64,000 bases of DNA from Pseudeuparius sepicola (GCA_963920635.1 OY987305.1:506001-570000); one strand, 5' to 3'; positions 1 to 12,150 are shown, counted from the first letter of the stretch. Made by a program: numbers and translations. The notes: generated by a model not told the origin, from the sequence alone.

Positions 1-843
1 TTGCTGGGCGCTTTGTGAATAAAGAATGAAAAGAAATCCCCTAATTTGTGGCCTCCACAAAAGAAAAGCACGACTTAAAGATAAATTGTTTTAGTAGCTC
101 TATTTAACGGGTGGAAAATTTAGCATTTTGGCCCCAAAAGCAAATGTCATACTTATAACATGATTTTATATGTACGTAAAGCAAGAACTTGTTTGCTCTA
201 GGGTAATAATGAGAGAAACGTCGAAGAAGAAGCGTAATTACCAAGCAAACTGCTATTATACTGTAATTATATGCAGGTTCAGAGTGATGGCAGAGATTTT
301 TTTTATCATTGTGTGCAATATCTGACAGCGAACTTATAAGGTGCCTTATTAATTTCACTTCGTACAAAACAAGGATAAATAATGTTAATAATGCCAAAGT
401 CAGTGTCTAAAATTTTGTATTAAGATTGATTTGCGCATACAGATTATGAAAACCGATAGGGTAAACAACTTTTGTATTTATTATACCCAAGAAAAATTAA
501 TAATATAAATGTTTCCCTCTCCTCAAATAAGACGTATTTCAAATATTTCGCATTGTTCTGATTTTGGCATGGCTAACTTGATGTTAAGAATTATTTTGAT
601 AAACATTGTCAATAGCATAATAGAAAACTTATTTTTTTTGTATTTTTTCTTACGCCACCCCATTAAAATCGTATTGTATCGTATTCAGAAAGTTCCAATG
701 TATCAATTTTCACCATAAAACGTATAGGTATGGTGCCATTTAAAAAAATCAAGTCGGTTACCATGGCAACCACATTTTTTGTGCTACGAAAGATGGCAAT
801 GTAAATAACTATTTTTTCGGCATGCTAACATAAACATCATATA
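1..843. other. AT-rich non-coding sequence
   Basis: No recognisable gene, TE end or RNA is visible. Short open frames here (for example near 104-397 and 509-718) show no familiar motif and look like chance ORFs. The last bases are target DNA of the transposon that begins at 853. Confidence 0.5.
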
Positions 844-852
844 ACATCTGGC

Positions 853-2630
853 CGAGGCCAACGATAAAGACAGGCCATGGCGCTAACGCGGAATCGCGTA
901 GTCACGTGACCAACTTAGTCATACATAATAAACGGCATTTTTGGAGATAAGTAGAGAAAACAAATTTCGTAATAATTTGGCGAGTTTTATTTCGTCTATT
1001 ATATTATTGGTTTTGTGCATCCAGGCTTTCTCTAATTGTTTTTTCCAAATTTTCAACCTGCCTCAGATCTTTGGGCAGAGAATTAAACGGCACTGCACTC
1101 AAATTTTGTCACATTCTCAAAAATTGTTGAGACAGCACCGTCCTTTAGCTTAGGTAATATTCCCTGTATTTTCCTCCCATAACACATTTGCCCACTTTCT
1201 TGAAAATATGTTAGTCACACATACTTAAGTTTTTTTTTTAGAAATTACTTAAATCTCAGTTGGAATTTGACGAATCCAAATGTTATGGTGACATTTTCTT
1301 CCTGGCTCTTGTAATATGTTTTACATCCTACAACACTACAATATCGTGGCATTTTAATAGTCCCATGATATTTATAATTTAAATACCTAGTTATTTACAT
1401 TGCAAGATGCCCAAGTCCACTTTTCGGAGGTAACGAGGAAACGCGGGCGTTGCCTCGGTCCTTAAACAACCTCCTCGGCCAAAAAAGAGCTTACGCATCG
1501 TGCATTGTATTATATTTTTCCTGCTTCCTATAAGGTAGTTATAATAGGTAATTTTAATTAAACGCTATGGAGTAGATTGTGAGTAATAATATATAATATT
1601 CAAAATAACCATTGCTCAATTACTAAAAATTAAAATCAGTAATAAATATAAGAAGAAAAATGCTGCGATAATAAAAAAAAATAAAAATAACTTGAGTTTT
1701 GTGTGGGAATCGAACCCGTGATCTACGGTTTACTATCCAGACGCTTTTAACCCAGCGCTATCATGTCCATTGCTGTTTGAATTTGCTAGTAGCCATAGTA
1801 TTTGACACTGAATATATTTTTTCCTTATTCTTAAGTTTTCTTTGGCATAATTGGTATTCTTTTTGATCAAATCCAGTTTATAAAACAATTGATGTGATTT
1901 ATATGAAATTTGACGCCAGTTTCAAGTTGCTACATATATTTTATTAATGGTTTATGGTTTTAAGGTCCTTGCTGCATCGTTGACCGGCAATACTTTTTGT
2001 ACGTAGCAGGAAAACCAATTTATTCAATGATAACATGTTTACATAGAATTATTTAATAAAACTAATATATGAAATAAATACCTATGACATTTTTATGCAA
2101 AATCGTGTAAAAAGCAAGTTAAAGCTGCAAGCTTCAAACAAAACGAGCAAATATTCGAGGATACAAAGTGAGCTATTTTTCTTAAGTGGAATTTCTTTAT
2201 TCAAAAATCAAAGATAGAAATTAAACAACTGATTTATGGAGTTTATCATTATTCATATACCTAGTTGCATGATTAATTTAACTATTTTGAATTGGATATC
2301 AGCATATTTATAGCACAATATATAGAAATACATTACGGAACAAATCAAATACCTATACCTAATGGAAACAGACCCAATATTTGGTACCTATTTAGGTTGT
2401 TTTTTACGAAATAAAAATGAAAACTCACCTCGGTATAGTGTAAATAGGCGCACTATGGATAAACTTGTTTCTAAAATATTAACAAAGACGTTTAATAACA
2501 CTTTAAACACTTAAAACTTCTCAAAACACAAGCTGCCGCCTTTCAGTTATCTGACAAATGACATGTAACGTCGGACTGAGATGGTCACGTGATTTTCGAG
2601 CGCCATGGCCTGTCTTTATAGTAGGCCTTG
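853..2630. mobile_element. DNA transposon with 9-bp TSD (MULE-like size class), non-autonomous
   Basis: The element is bounded by imperfect terminal inverted repeats (TIRs) of about 30 bp. The left end reads CGAGGCCAACGATAAAGAC and the complement of the right end reads CAAGGCCTACTATAAAGAC; both continue into AGGCCATGGCGC. The perfect 9-bp direct repeat ACATCTGGC flanks it at 844-852 and 2631-2639. A 9-bp TSD is typical of the Mutator (MULE) superfamily, but no transposase is recognisable in the 1.78-kb interior, so the class is inferred only from TSD length. The interior is AT-rich and holds a tRNA-like sequence on the minus strand near 1.7 kb. Confidence 0.8.
1700..1772 (-). repeat. tRNA-like / SINE head-like sequence
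   Basis: On the minus strand there is a B-box-like GGTTCGATTCC (complement of 1706-1716) and, about 35 nt upstream, an A-box-like TAGCGCTGGG with a pairable D-arm (GCGC/GCGT). The T-arm pairs only at its GGG/CCC core and the anticodon stem does not fold, so this is not a functional tRNA. It resembles the RNA polymerase III promoter head of a tRNA-derived SINE. An A/T-rich run follows the B-box downstream on the minus strand. It lies inside the transposon at 853-2630. Confidence 0.5.
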
Positions 2631-2639
2631 ACATCTGGC

Positions 2640-3317
2640 TAACTAATTCCTTTGTTTTGCCGATTGATTTGCTAAAAGTGGTATAATATACAAATAGCAT
2701 CTTCCATTATTCGGTCCACAGCATCTCAACCTCATTTTCTCGGCCGGTGATTCTGCCCTGTCTGTGCCCCCCTTCCTCTCTCTTTGTCATTCCAGACCCA
2801 GGACCCACGAAGTGTTATATTTTGCGCATAGACATTTAGATATTTAAATATTCGAAGTATCGGAGAGAACCTAATTTACGGTGGTTTTATTCGTGGCAAA
2901 AATAACCCGCAGCGAATTCTAGGCTATCCGCATACAGGGGAACTAAGGCATATGGTGAGCGGGGCAACAATAATTTAGTGGAGTTCTTGACAGTTCGACT
3001 GGTAATCTGAGAATTCGGAGGTCCCCGATCAACTGAAACATTCATCGTGTGCCTATTCTCTGAATAAGTTAACGTTTTATCCCCAGACGAGAAGCTTCCA
3101 ATAGAACATGATCGAATACTTAAAAACTGTTGCTAGATTGCGAACGTTAATTTATTTTTAATCCGGAGACCTTATTGTATGTGTGTTAACTCTAATGGAA
3201 AAAGTTCGACAACTAACTTTCAGGCATTGCCGAACGCTGCATAAAGGCCGTGCTAAGGCCTCAAACATTCTCTCTAAAAAAATATATTTTTCGATTTTTA
3301 TAAACATTGTATTAGTA
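2640..3317. other. non-coding, no recognised feature
   Basis: Mixed-composition sequence with no TE end, RNA or coding signature that I can recognise. It is less AT-rich around 2720-2820 and may be single-copy host DNA. Confidence 0.4.
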
Positions 3318-4120
3318 CACCCTCCTTACTTGTTACTTTTTGAGGTTAGAAAAAAGTTTTTTACAAAAGTTTTAGATACTAATACAAAGTTTTTTGTGAC
3401 GCTTTGGACCTTATACAATGTGTTCTAGAAAGCCGTGGCAGACATAACATGTTTTTTTTAAATGGAACACCTTGTATATTTTTGGATTATCGAATTTTAC
3501 GCATTTTTCTGATTCCAACAAAGTATATATGATGTGTGAGGGATTACTCCTTGGGTCATAGGTTGCCATGGAAGACAAATGCCAAATTATAGTAATAATT
3601 ATTGACAGTTTGCAAGTATATTTGCGCTTTGGAAAACAAAATGGGTTATATTAAGATTTCAGAGAAAAACGAAGAGGGAAATTGAGAGAAATGAGAAATT
3701 TTAAATACTAATATAGTTAATAAACTTCGTCAGATTTATTGTTTGAAATTTAATTTTTATTGAAAACGACAATAACATTTAGAAAAAGGATATATTTTTA
3801 TATATACATTTTTGTGGAGTTATCGAAATTCGAATTCTTGCCTAACCTTTAACAATATTTCTGAAGTAATACGGCGGTATTCTTGTGTTATTTGGTTTTT
3901 TAAGCCTTCTATGTCGCTTGGAGGAGTTCTGTAAATTACCAATTTCAGGTGACCCCAAAGAAAAAATCAAGAGGTGTCAAATCCGGAGAGCGAGCTGGCC
4001 ATTCTGTTGATCCTCTTCTTCCTATCCATTTACCTGGAAACCTTCGATCCAACTACTGCCTCCACTCCATTACAGTTTACCGGTGAGGCAGTGGTTGGAT
4101 CGAAGGTTTAGAATTTTTGT
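3318..4120 (-). mobile_element. truncated Tc1/mariner-type element
   Basis: Positions 3330-3800 match, in the same orientation, the left-arm sequence of the complete element at 5725-6933 and, inverted, its right arm (shared stretch TTTTTGAGGTTAGAAAAAAG and what follows). No terminal TACAGGG end is present here, so the copy is truncated. It keeps a decayed mariner transposase C-terminus on the minus strand. Near its right edge is a local stem: 4037-4060 is complementary to about 4083-4108 (AACCTTCGATCCAAC / GTTGGATCGAAGGTT). Confidence 0.65.
3820..4013 (-). pseudogene. mariner transposase C-terminal remnant
   Basis: Reading leftwards from 4013, the minus strand encodes GSTEWPARSPDLTPLDFFF. 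This matches the invariant mariner stretch around the third catalytic acidic residue (WPxRSPDLxPLDFFLWG). After a frameshift it continues with residues of the type YRTPPSDIEGLKNQITQE and LLKVRQEFEFR, then a TAA near 3820. The first two catalytic Asp regions are absent. It cannot encode an active DDD/DDE transposase. Confidence 0.8.
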
Positions 4121-4162
4121 TTATTTCAACAATTTGTAACAGTTGTTATTGTGTTATGCATA

Positions 4163-4755
4163 TACAGTGTGTCCCAATTTGATACTGGACAGCTCAGAAA
4201 TATATGAAGAGCAAGAAAAACGCATGGTCTCTATTTTTTTATTGGTAGTACCTAGGGAGGGTATATCATAGGCGGTGGTATTTGGATGGGGTAATTATTT
4301 CATGGCCTGCTATGATTTTTTAAAATAGGAAATTTTCAAGAAACCCTATTAGGGATTTTTTTACGACAAAATATTATTAAGAAAACTTGATCTTCATGAA
4401 AAAATAAAATTTTGACGTGGAAGCTCCAGAAAGGACACTTCTAAGAAAAAAGTGGGAAATAAATCTAAAAATCAAAGTAGGCCTAGCCTTTTGAAATTTT
4501 GCGAATCTAGTCAGTTTTTCATTCTGAACAAGTTTTCTTAAGAACATTTTGTCGTAAAAAAATCCCTAATGGGGTTTCTTGAAAATTTGCTATTTTAAAA
4601 AATCATAGCAGGCCATGAAATAATTACCCCATCCAAATACCACCGCCTATGATATACCCTCCCTAGGTACTACCAATAAAAAAATAGAGACCATTTGTTT
4701 TCCTAGCCCTTCATATATTTCTGAGGTCTCCAGTATCACATTGGGACACACTGTA
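4163..4755. mobile_element. palindromic MITE, TIR TACAGTGTGTCCCAA
   Basis: A near-complete fold-back: both ends read TACAGTGTGTCCCAA outward-in, and the arms remain complementary almost to the centre near 4460 (for example CACCGCCTATGATATACCC on one arm against its complement on the other). TA at each border fits a Tc1/mariner-type TA target. There is no coding capacity. Confidence 0.85.
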
Positions 4756-5724
4756 GAAAAACAATCGGGCTATACAATAGAATCAGCGAATTTGGCGCTG
4801 CTATAAAACGGCTAGCTGTGGTAATATGCTCAAAGGACAGCGGTGACGTCATAAGCGTTCAGGGGAATTTCACAGCCCGTGAAAATCATCATTTCAATAT
4901 GGAAAAATAGTAATAAGTTTTCTATTTTAGCTCAGTTATAGCGCCTTCACGTTTAATATTGCCAGCGTCAAAAATTATTTCTCTATATACGTTTTCAACT
5001 TGAAGAAAATGGAAATGTCGGATAAAGCGAGTCTGGTAGTACAAATATGATCTCCAAGCTTTATAACGGAACGGGGGTAGTAAAATAATGTGCGATGTAA
5101 TCTGTTTTTCGTACATTACCACCAGACGTTTGATGTGCTGTGTCGCTCTTTTAGAACCTCGGAAGTAGAGGCTGAAAGTTTGCTTTAGTTTATTTAGATC
5201 CCACGTTTTAAAAATACGTAGAAATCACCATTCACTTTTCTGGTGACGCTAATGCTTTCGACGAAACAGTTAAGGAAGGTTTATTAATTGTATGAGAACG
5301 GATTATTTAATTTCCTGATTAATACTATAATCTGGGGAATTTTGCGGAGATTTTCATTAATCTTCATCCCAGTAAAAGGTTTTATTAATATCGATTTTAG
5401 GTTTCACTCTCGTCAGTAGGACTTTGTGCTAATTTCCAAGGTTTTGATAGAACCAAAACTGACTATCGGCCCAACGGTGTAACGAGCGGGATATTGATCT
5501 GTTTGTAATGTAATTCACACCTCTGTCCTCTCTTGAACGTCGGGAGCACTTTCATGATTGTACTAATAAATTAACAACTGTTATTGGATTCGATAAAGCC
5601 AATTTATAGGTCGACATATCCGGGAGTTTTCGAGAAAATATAACGGACATAATTCGTCGAAATTTTATTGTTGAAATTTTTCTTTCGGAAAACTGTAAGT
5701 TCATATTATCTACGGTGTACATTG
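4756..5724. other. non-coding, no recognised feature
   Basis: No TE end, RNA gene or convincing coding region is visible. Short ORFs at 4922-5122 and 5552-5752 have no recognisable motif. Confidence 0.4.
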
Positions 5725-6155
5725 TACAGGGTGGCTCACTATAAATTGACACCTCCCTTAAATTGTTAGTTTTTGAGGTTAGAAAAAAGTTTTTTTTACA
5801 AAAGTTTTAAATAGTAATACAAACTTATGTTTTTTTAAATGGAACACCTGGTATATTTTTGGATTAAGCATTTTTCAGATTCCAACGAAGTATATGTGTT
5901 ATATGTTTGCTCCTAACGTTCGTTCAGAACTGAGCCTTTTTTTGTGAAAGATTACTCCTCAGGTCATAGGTAGCCATGGAAGACAAATGCCAAATTATAG
6001 AAACTGTCAATAAAGTTTACAAGCATATTCGCGCTTTGGAAAACAAAATGGGCTAGTTTAAGATTTGAGTGAAAATGAAGAAGGGGAATTGAGAGAAATG
6101 AGAAATTTTAAATAGTAACATAGTTAATAAACTACAATAATATTATTTAGAAAAA

Positions 6156-6158
<3 letters not shown>

Positions 6159-6217
<59 letters not shown>
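6159..6217. repeat. (TA)n microsatellite
   Basis: About 29 uninterrupted TA units inside the mariner-derived element at 5725-6933. Its length probably varies between individuals. Confidence 0.95.
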
Positions 6218-6220
<3 letters not shown>

Positions 6221-6241
6221 TGTATGTTTATTTAAAAAACA

Positions 6242-6406
6242 AAATTTATTTGTAATGTAGAAACACTGCAAGGTAGAATTCGGGTAGAAAGCCACATATT
6301 AAATACTGAATCCAGCAATTTTATTGTTGACTCAATAAACAGGAAGTTAGTTGCAAATATCAATAAATGCATTGAGCAAGATGAAGGCCATGTGGAGCAT
6401 AGGTAA
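6242..6406 (+). pseudogene. mariner-type transposase C-terminal remnant
   Basis: An open frame ends at the TAA at 6404-6406. It includes NVETLQGRIRV and later SSNFIVDSINRKLVANINKC followed by IEQDEGHVEH. This corresponds to the mariner C-terminal pattern in which a leucine/arginine-rich helix is followed by INxCIxxxGGHFEH. The catalytic domain is absent, replaced upstream by the (TA)n tract and the left arm. The sequence differs from the remnant at 3820-4013, so the two similar-ended elements may derive from different transposases. Confidence 0.65.
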
Positions 6407-6933
6407 TACATATATATCCTTTTTCTAAATGTTATTGTCGTTTTCAATAAAAATTTAATTTCAAACAATAAATCTGACGAAGTTTATTAACTATGTTACT
6501 ATCTAAAATTTCTCATTTCCCTTCTTAATTTTTCTCTGAAATCTTAAAATAGCTCATTTTGTTTTCCAAAGCGTGAATATACTTGCAAACTGTCAATAAT
6601 TATTATTACTATAATTTGGCATATGTCTTTAATGGCAACCTATGACCCCAGGAGTAATCCCTCACAAAAAAAGCTCAGTTCCAAACGAACGGTTGGAGCG
6701 AACAATAACATATATACTTCGTTGGAATCAGAAAAATGCGTAGAATTCAATAATCCAAAAATATACAACGTGTTCCATTTTAAAAAAAAGTTATGTCTGC
6801 CACGGCTTTCTAGAACAGACTGTATAAAGTCTAATAGCGTCACTAAAAACTTTGTATTAGTATATAAAACTTTTATAAAAAAACTTTTTTTCTAACCTCA
6901 AAAACTACCCAATTTATAATGAGCCACCCTGTA

Positions 6934-7361
6934 CATAAGGAGACTTAAATTACCTTGTAACTGCAGCTCGATTATAACGCAATAATCGCCAGGGAATAGT
7001 TGCTTCGAAATTGTCATGTAATAACTCACCTATATACGTGATTCAATGAAACTAGTGTCCATTAGATCAATACATTCCTGAGTGTTGATAATTCACAGTC
7101 GCTTCTGGCCGCAAATGGCTTGCTCCACCATCAAGTACAGGTCAGTTTCACTAAATATGTACAGGGTTGTTAAAATTCGATATCCCAGGCAAACGACAAG
7201 AGAAAAAATAACTACAAATTGATTTGAAATCTTCCATGTTTAGAAATATAGTGGTACATTGTTCATAGGGAATTTTTGTCACTTTAAATGATACAATTAT
7301 TATGTAAAATTTGAAAGCGGCAATCGTTTTAAATTAGTTTGAAAACAATCCAGAAAAATCA
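6934..7361. other. spacer with a solitary TACAGGGTT end
   Basis: Mostly unremarkable sequence. A lone TACAGGGTTGTTAAAATTCG starts near 7158 and resembles the mariner-MITE ends elsewhere in the window, but no inverted partner was found nearby. Confidence 0.35.
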
Positions 7362-8239
7362 TACAATGTGGTTATTTTAGTGTGTAACATATGGGACTTT
7401 TTTGTTAATTGCACAACCAAAATACAGATATTGCCGAAAGTTGATGCGTTCAATCATCAAATTAGGTGCACTTAGAATGGTTGCAAGTTAAACAGCGTAC
7501 AGGGTAGGTCAAGAAATATAAAAATTGTACAAGAGCAAAATACCCTTATTTCAAAAAATACAGCAAAATGTTATTAAGAAAAGTTGTTTAGAATTAAAAG
7601 CTATGCCTTAATACCAAAGCATAGCCTCCTAAGAAAAAAATTATGTCAATTAATTTCCACAGTTTCTTAATACACATTTAAATTAAAAATTTTGCGCCTT
7701 AAATGAGAGTTTTTTTTAATATGCACATTATTATTACTAATGTTTTACCTTGTTCAGAAGAATTTTTGAGAAATTTTAAAGTTTTGTTTAATATCGTTGC
7801 AACAAACATGAAGTTTGTGATTCCCTAAAAAATTAAAATTTAATTTTACAAATATGCTTGAATTTAAACAAAGTTATGCGAAATTGATTTAATTTTGATT
7901 GATTTATGAAATTGTTTAGGCTGAATATTAATTTTTTTTAAGATATGGTTAATGTTTTTCAAAAAAATATTTTTTTTCTTAGGAGTCTTGGTATTTTGGC
8001 ATAACTTTTAATTCTAGACAACTTTTCTTAATAAAATTTTGCTTAATTTTCTGAAATAAGGGTACATTACTCTTGTACAATTTTTATATTTTTTGACCTA
8101 CCCTGTATGCTTGCAACCATAATAAGTGCGCCTAATATGATTATTGAACATGCACCAACTTTCAGGAATTTTTGTATTTTCGTTGTGCTATTAATAAAAA
8201 AAAATCCCATATGTTGCACACTTAAATGACCACACTGTA
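7362..8239. mobile_element. palindromic MITE family A, copy 1
   Basis: The ends TACAATGTGGTYATTT and AAATGACCACACTGTA are inverted repeats. Shared internal blocks (CAACATATGGGA, ACAGGGTAGGTCAA, AAGTTGTTTAGAATTAAAAG) also occur at 13464-14790 and 49802-50721. The arms are complementary over most of the element. There is no ORF; TA borders fit a Tc1/mariner-type origin. Confidence 0.8.
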
Positions 8240-9305
8240 TATACAGGGTGTCTCAGTTGTAAACCACAATTTTGAAATAAATGATAGAAAATGTTATTTT
8301 TAACAAAAAACTTCACGCCCGGAAATGTTTTATAAAAAGATACAGGGTGTTAATTTTTTTTAAACGGTTTTTAAAATAATATTACAAAAACCTCAAATGA
8401 TATTAACGTTACATTTGATATACAGTATTCGGGTATAAAATGAATAAACTGAAGCTACCAGCGTTTTGTTGTCATAACCAGTGGCGTACGGGAAGGTAGG
8501 ATACGCCCCTTTTTAAAAATAAGTTCTACGTTCATGGGTTTTTGGTAAATTTGACAGCATATATTGACGTAAAGCAAACAATATTGCACAGAAAAAATGA
8601 TAACTTCGGGAATGTGTTCAACTCTGCCATTTATTATTGACGGCTATATAGAACTATTAAAAGCAGGTAAGAAAACACTTTCTACTACATACCGAATGGT
8701 ACGGAATTCGGTATCGTACTAGAGTTTAACATTATCACGTCATGTAAGAAGTAAAGTATACAAAGTCGAAGATGCCGAATTAATTAAAAGAGCCTTAGAA
8801 GACAAAAAGGAGGCGAACCCTCCCAAGTTAGGCGGTCTCAATTAACTGGTGCTTTTTTCGTCTAATTTGCAAAGCCGCGTAAACGTAGTTATCTGGATAT
8901 TCCCGATATCGAATTCACCCCAAGCAATCAGGTCAAACTTCGTTTCTGTTCCCGTTCCCCCCCACACCGATGCTGATTAAGAACTTGATCATACTGCGAT
9001 ATTTTCCCGAACTCCCAGTAAATTATACTTCATAGGTTTTATGTTCTTTTACGGCGCTTTCATTTCTCCTATTAAAATCTGCATTTCCTTTGTAAAAACA
9101 AACCAATAACTTTTTCAATTATACGTTATGAGGTCTTTTATCGATTGGGGAATGTGGAACAACCATTCTAGGGAACTAATGTGGGTTAATTGCCTATTTT
9201 CGTTTGTTTATTGCAACGGACAGAATCTCCATTTAAAAACTAATCTCCAGCGATGCCTAACTAAAATCGAACAATACCTACCTGTATAATAGTGACCGCC
9301 TCATG
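8240..9305. other. solitary MITE end and undefined sequence
   Basis: A TACAGGGTGTCTCAGTTG end begins at 8242, directly abutting MITE A copy 1; no inverted partner was found. Between about 8600 and 8830 a + strand reading resembles a helix-turn-helix or DNA-binding N-terminus (LLKAGKKTLSTTYRMVRNS), but it is interrupted and I cannot assign it. The rest is AT-rich and empty. Confidence 0.35.
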
Positions 9306-10606
9306 TTTATGTATTTTTTTATATTTTCGACTTTTTTTTAAATAGAGCAAAGAAAAGACATACACCATTAGACAATTAGACAATTATTATATGAAAAATA
9401 ATACCTAATATTGAGATAATTCAGAGGATAATTCACTCACCTTTTAGAAGTTCGGTAATTATTTCCAACGGTGTAATCCACCCCCGATTTGGCTACCTCT
9501 CCTATTTTCGAGAAAATGAATTTTCAAATTTCCTTTTGACATCCCAGACTTCACGACGATATTTGTGGTTGTAATCGGGATGAATTTTTACTGTGCGCGG
9601 CTCAAACAGATCACCACATTATTTTGCACCTTTTGCAACATCAAAACTTCGCGAAAACCCGCGGAAAAAGATTTTTGCTGTGTTTACGTACGCTATTTTC
9701 GCCCATGTCCGACATTCGGCGCGCGCCGACGTACCTACTCTCTCTACTCTACTCTACTTACGCCTATGGAGGCGGTTTCACATAGCACTCGACTGCGATC
9801 GCAGTGACCGTTTGGTGGGCGTGGTTCCGCTGCCAAGCGAATATCTATGTGATCGGATTACACTATTATCGCAGATACCGTTATAACTAGAAATGATTCT
9901 AATTTTCAGATGAAAAAATATATCATCTAATTGCATTATATCGATACAATCAATGTCTATGGGACATTTAAAGTCACCTCAATATATTTTTCGTATTTGA
10001 GAAATTTTGGAAATATCCGTTTACTGTTAATATAATTCAGTCAAAACGTGGTCTGCTTAATAAAGGCGTTTTCACCCAATACCTTTTCTTCTTATATTTA
10101 CGTCTAATATTTAACATTAACGTTTTTTAATCAAATGGCACATGATAGCATACACTTTTCTTTTATTCGGCGCCATTTTGTAACTACTACTATCGACACA
10201 CTTTTGCAAATATTGTGAAACACCACATAACAGTTCTGCTATAGTAGTATAAGCCTCCCCCACCGAACGGTTGAACTGTGATAGCATTTGACTGCCATGT
10301 GAAACCGCCGCTTAAAGCATTCATTATGAATGGTCGGCCGTCGACGATTTCGTCATCTACTTGTCTCTTTTCGGCTGCAGAGCGGGCGCGTATGCTGTTG
10401 TCTCTGTCTCACGTTCATTGCATTTATCCTTGTGGATTGCCTTAATAACCCGTGAGGTCAATTTAAAATACGGCCATTCGGCTGCGGATAGGAATGAATT
10501 ATTATTAGACATTAATAATTTTGACTCCATTATAGTAATAATTGGAGAGTTTTTGAATGAAAATATAATTGAATTTTTTATATATAGTTTAATATTAAAC
10601 ATTGAG
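9306..10606. repeat. 1.3-kb dispersed repeat R, copy 1
   Basis: This stretch is repeated in the same orientation at 61685-63042 with good colinearity from TTTTTAAATAGAGCAAAG through the final AGTTTA.TATTAAACAT. It consists of a decayed exon-like block on the minus strand (9430-9720; the donor AAAG|GTGAGT is still present near 9440), an internal fold-back element (9771-10309), and a GC-richer right part with CGGCCGTCGACGATTTCGTC. The superfamily is unknown. Confidence 0.8.
9771..10309. mobile_element. fold-back unit inside repeat R (TIR GGCGGTTTCACAT), copy 1
   Basis: The left end GGCGGTTTCACATAGCACTC and the complement of the right end GGCGGTTTCACATGGCAGTC form TIRs of about 60 bp that both continue into an ACCGTTYGGTGGG-like block. 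No clear TSD could be assigned. The same unit occurs at 62233-62773, and a fragment of it at 60180-60350. Superfamily not determined. Confidence 0.65.
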
Positions 10607-10924
10607 TCTACAGAGGTTCCACGGAAAGATATGAAGTGCCAGAAATCGAAAGGATGATATTAGGGTTCACTTCAAATCACATTAGTTAAAAGAATATTTG
10701 ACGTAACACGTGGCTCGGTATCCCGAATAAGGTAATCAACATACATGTCTCACGTCACGTTCGGGTTATCGAATAGACGGTTAAAACGCGTAAAAACTTT
10801 CGCGCCATCGCGAAAGCTACAAAAATATTTTATTTACAACCATACCTGCGTGATATTCAGATTACTCACAATAATCACAAAAAAAGACACAAAAGTCGGT
10901 AATGTTTATAAACAATATTTTATT
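10607..10924. other. spacer, nothing recognised
   Basis: AT-rich sequence between repeat R and a MITE B copy; no gene or TE boundary is recognised. Confidence 0.35.
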
Positions 10925-12150
10925 GACAATTCAAGTTATTTTTTTAACGGGCTTTAGATGGCGTTTTTAGATCATTTCGTTTTTGAGAAACCATCTTCAA
11001 CTTTATTTTTTTAAATACGGAAATACGGATCTGTTTTTTTTTTGCAGATTTTGATTTTGCAAATACCATGTTGTATGACACGAAATATTTTAAAAATGTT
11101 TTGAGACAATTATACTGAAAATTCTAATGCGGCCTTGTATTTAATAATAAGTCTAAATATTCATCAGTATTGTCAACAATTTAACTTACAACTTATCTTT
11201 CAATCGGAGAACCAAAAAAAGGACTGCAAAGACTAATAACAGTCACATACAATAATAATAAATAAATAAAAATCCACGACCTAGAAGGCTTTGAAACAAC
11301 GAAACCAACCCTTGTCATTTGTCATAACTACCACTGTATCATTTAGTTAATAATTTGTATTATTAGAAACGTAGGGTGCTTTAATATGTTAGCATGTTAT
11401 ATCTTGTGTCACAGAAATAGTGCAGAGACTGAACGAATGTATTGTTGCAATTAATAAATGGCAAAAGTTATTGGTTTTAGCTTTCTTACGATTAGAAAAA
11501 TCGAAGTATTTACTCCAAAACACAATGCGAAACTGTTTTCTGTACAACAACAGAGGAAAACACTTACCAGAGAAAACCGTATCTAAAAATATTAATTTTT
11601 CGAAATAAAAATAAACTGTAAGTTAAATTGTAGACAATACTGATTAATATTTAGACTTCTTATTATTAAATACAGGGCCGCAATAGAAAAAAATGAATGG
11701 GAAAAAAGGAATTTTCAGTATAATTGTCTCAAAACATTTTAACAATATTTCGTGTCATATACATCATGGTATTTGCAATGAAAAGGGCTTCCAAAATCTG
11801 CAAAAAATCCAGGTCCTTATTTAAAAAATAAAGTAGAAAATGGTTTTTCAAAAACGAAATGTTGTAGAACAAATTTAAAAACGCCATCTTAAAGCCCGAT
11901 AAAAAGTGCCATAAGAAAGCGTTGTTCTCTTTTTTTTATCTGTGATAACAACTTCAGAAAAAAATAAAATCCAAGACGCAAAATTTTACTTTTTTCAAAA
12001 TAACTCAAAAACGAAAAAAGATATTAGAATTCTGTTTATACCATTTTATTGACCTTAAAATTGCGCAACTTTTTCCCCATTTAACAGTTGTTCTATCTCT
12101 CACCGTTTCCAAGATCCCCATGCTGTTCATTCTTATCCGGGACACATTGT
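10925..12150. mobile_element. fold-back MITE family B, copy 1 (left end lost)
   Basis: The right end carries the family-B TIR (CATTCTTATCCGGGACACA at 12128-12146). The arms around 10940-11160 and 11640-11890 are inverted copies sharing CGGGCTTTAAGATGGCGTTT and related blocks. The left terminal TIR is missing. The central 11230-11610 part contains a short + strand ORF (11420-11608) with a QRLNECI stretch that is reminiscent of a mariner C-terminus, but it is too short to assign. Confidence 0.65.

Larger units (their letters stand above)
5725..6933 (+). mobile_element. mariner-derived element, TIR TACAGGGTGGCTCA
   Basis: The left end TACAGGGTGGCTCACTATAAATT and its complement at 6912-6933 delimit a 1.2-kb element with TA at both borders. 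The arms carry the same sequence as the truncated copy at 3318-4120. A long (TA)n tract separates the left arm from a transposase C-terminal remnant. Only the C-terminus is kept, so it is a non-autonomous deletion derivative. Confidence 0.85.

Noticed and set aside
1700..1772. A functional tRNA gene
   Set aside because: B-box and D-arm are present but the anticodon stem does not pair and the T-stem has mismatches; more like a SINE head.
8600..8830. A helix-turn-helix transposase N-terminus
   Set aside because: Suggestive residues only, interrupted frame, no linked TIR or catalytic domain.
9771..10309. Assigning the repeat R fold-back unit to PIF/Harbinger or piggyBac
   Set aside because: TTA or TTAA occurs near one border only; neither a 3-bp nor a TTAA duplication is shared by both borders.
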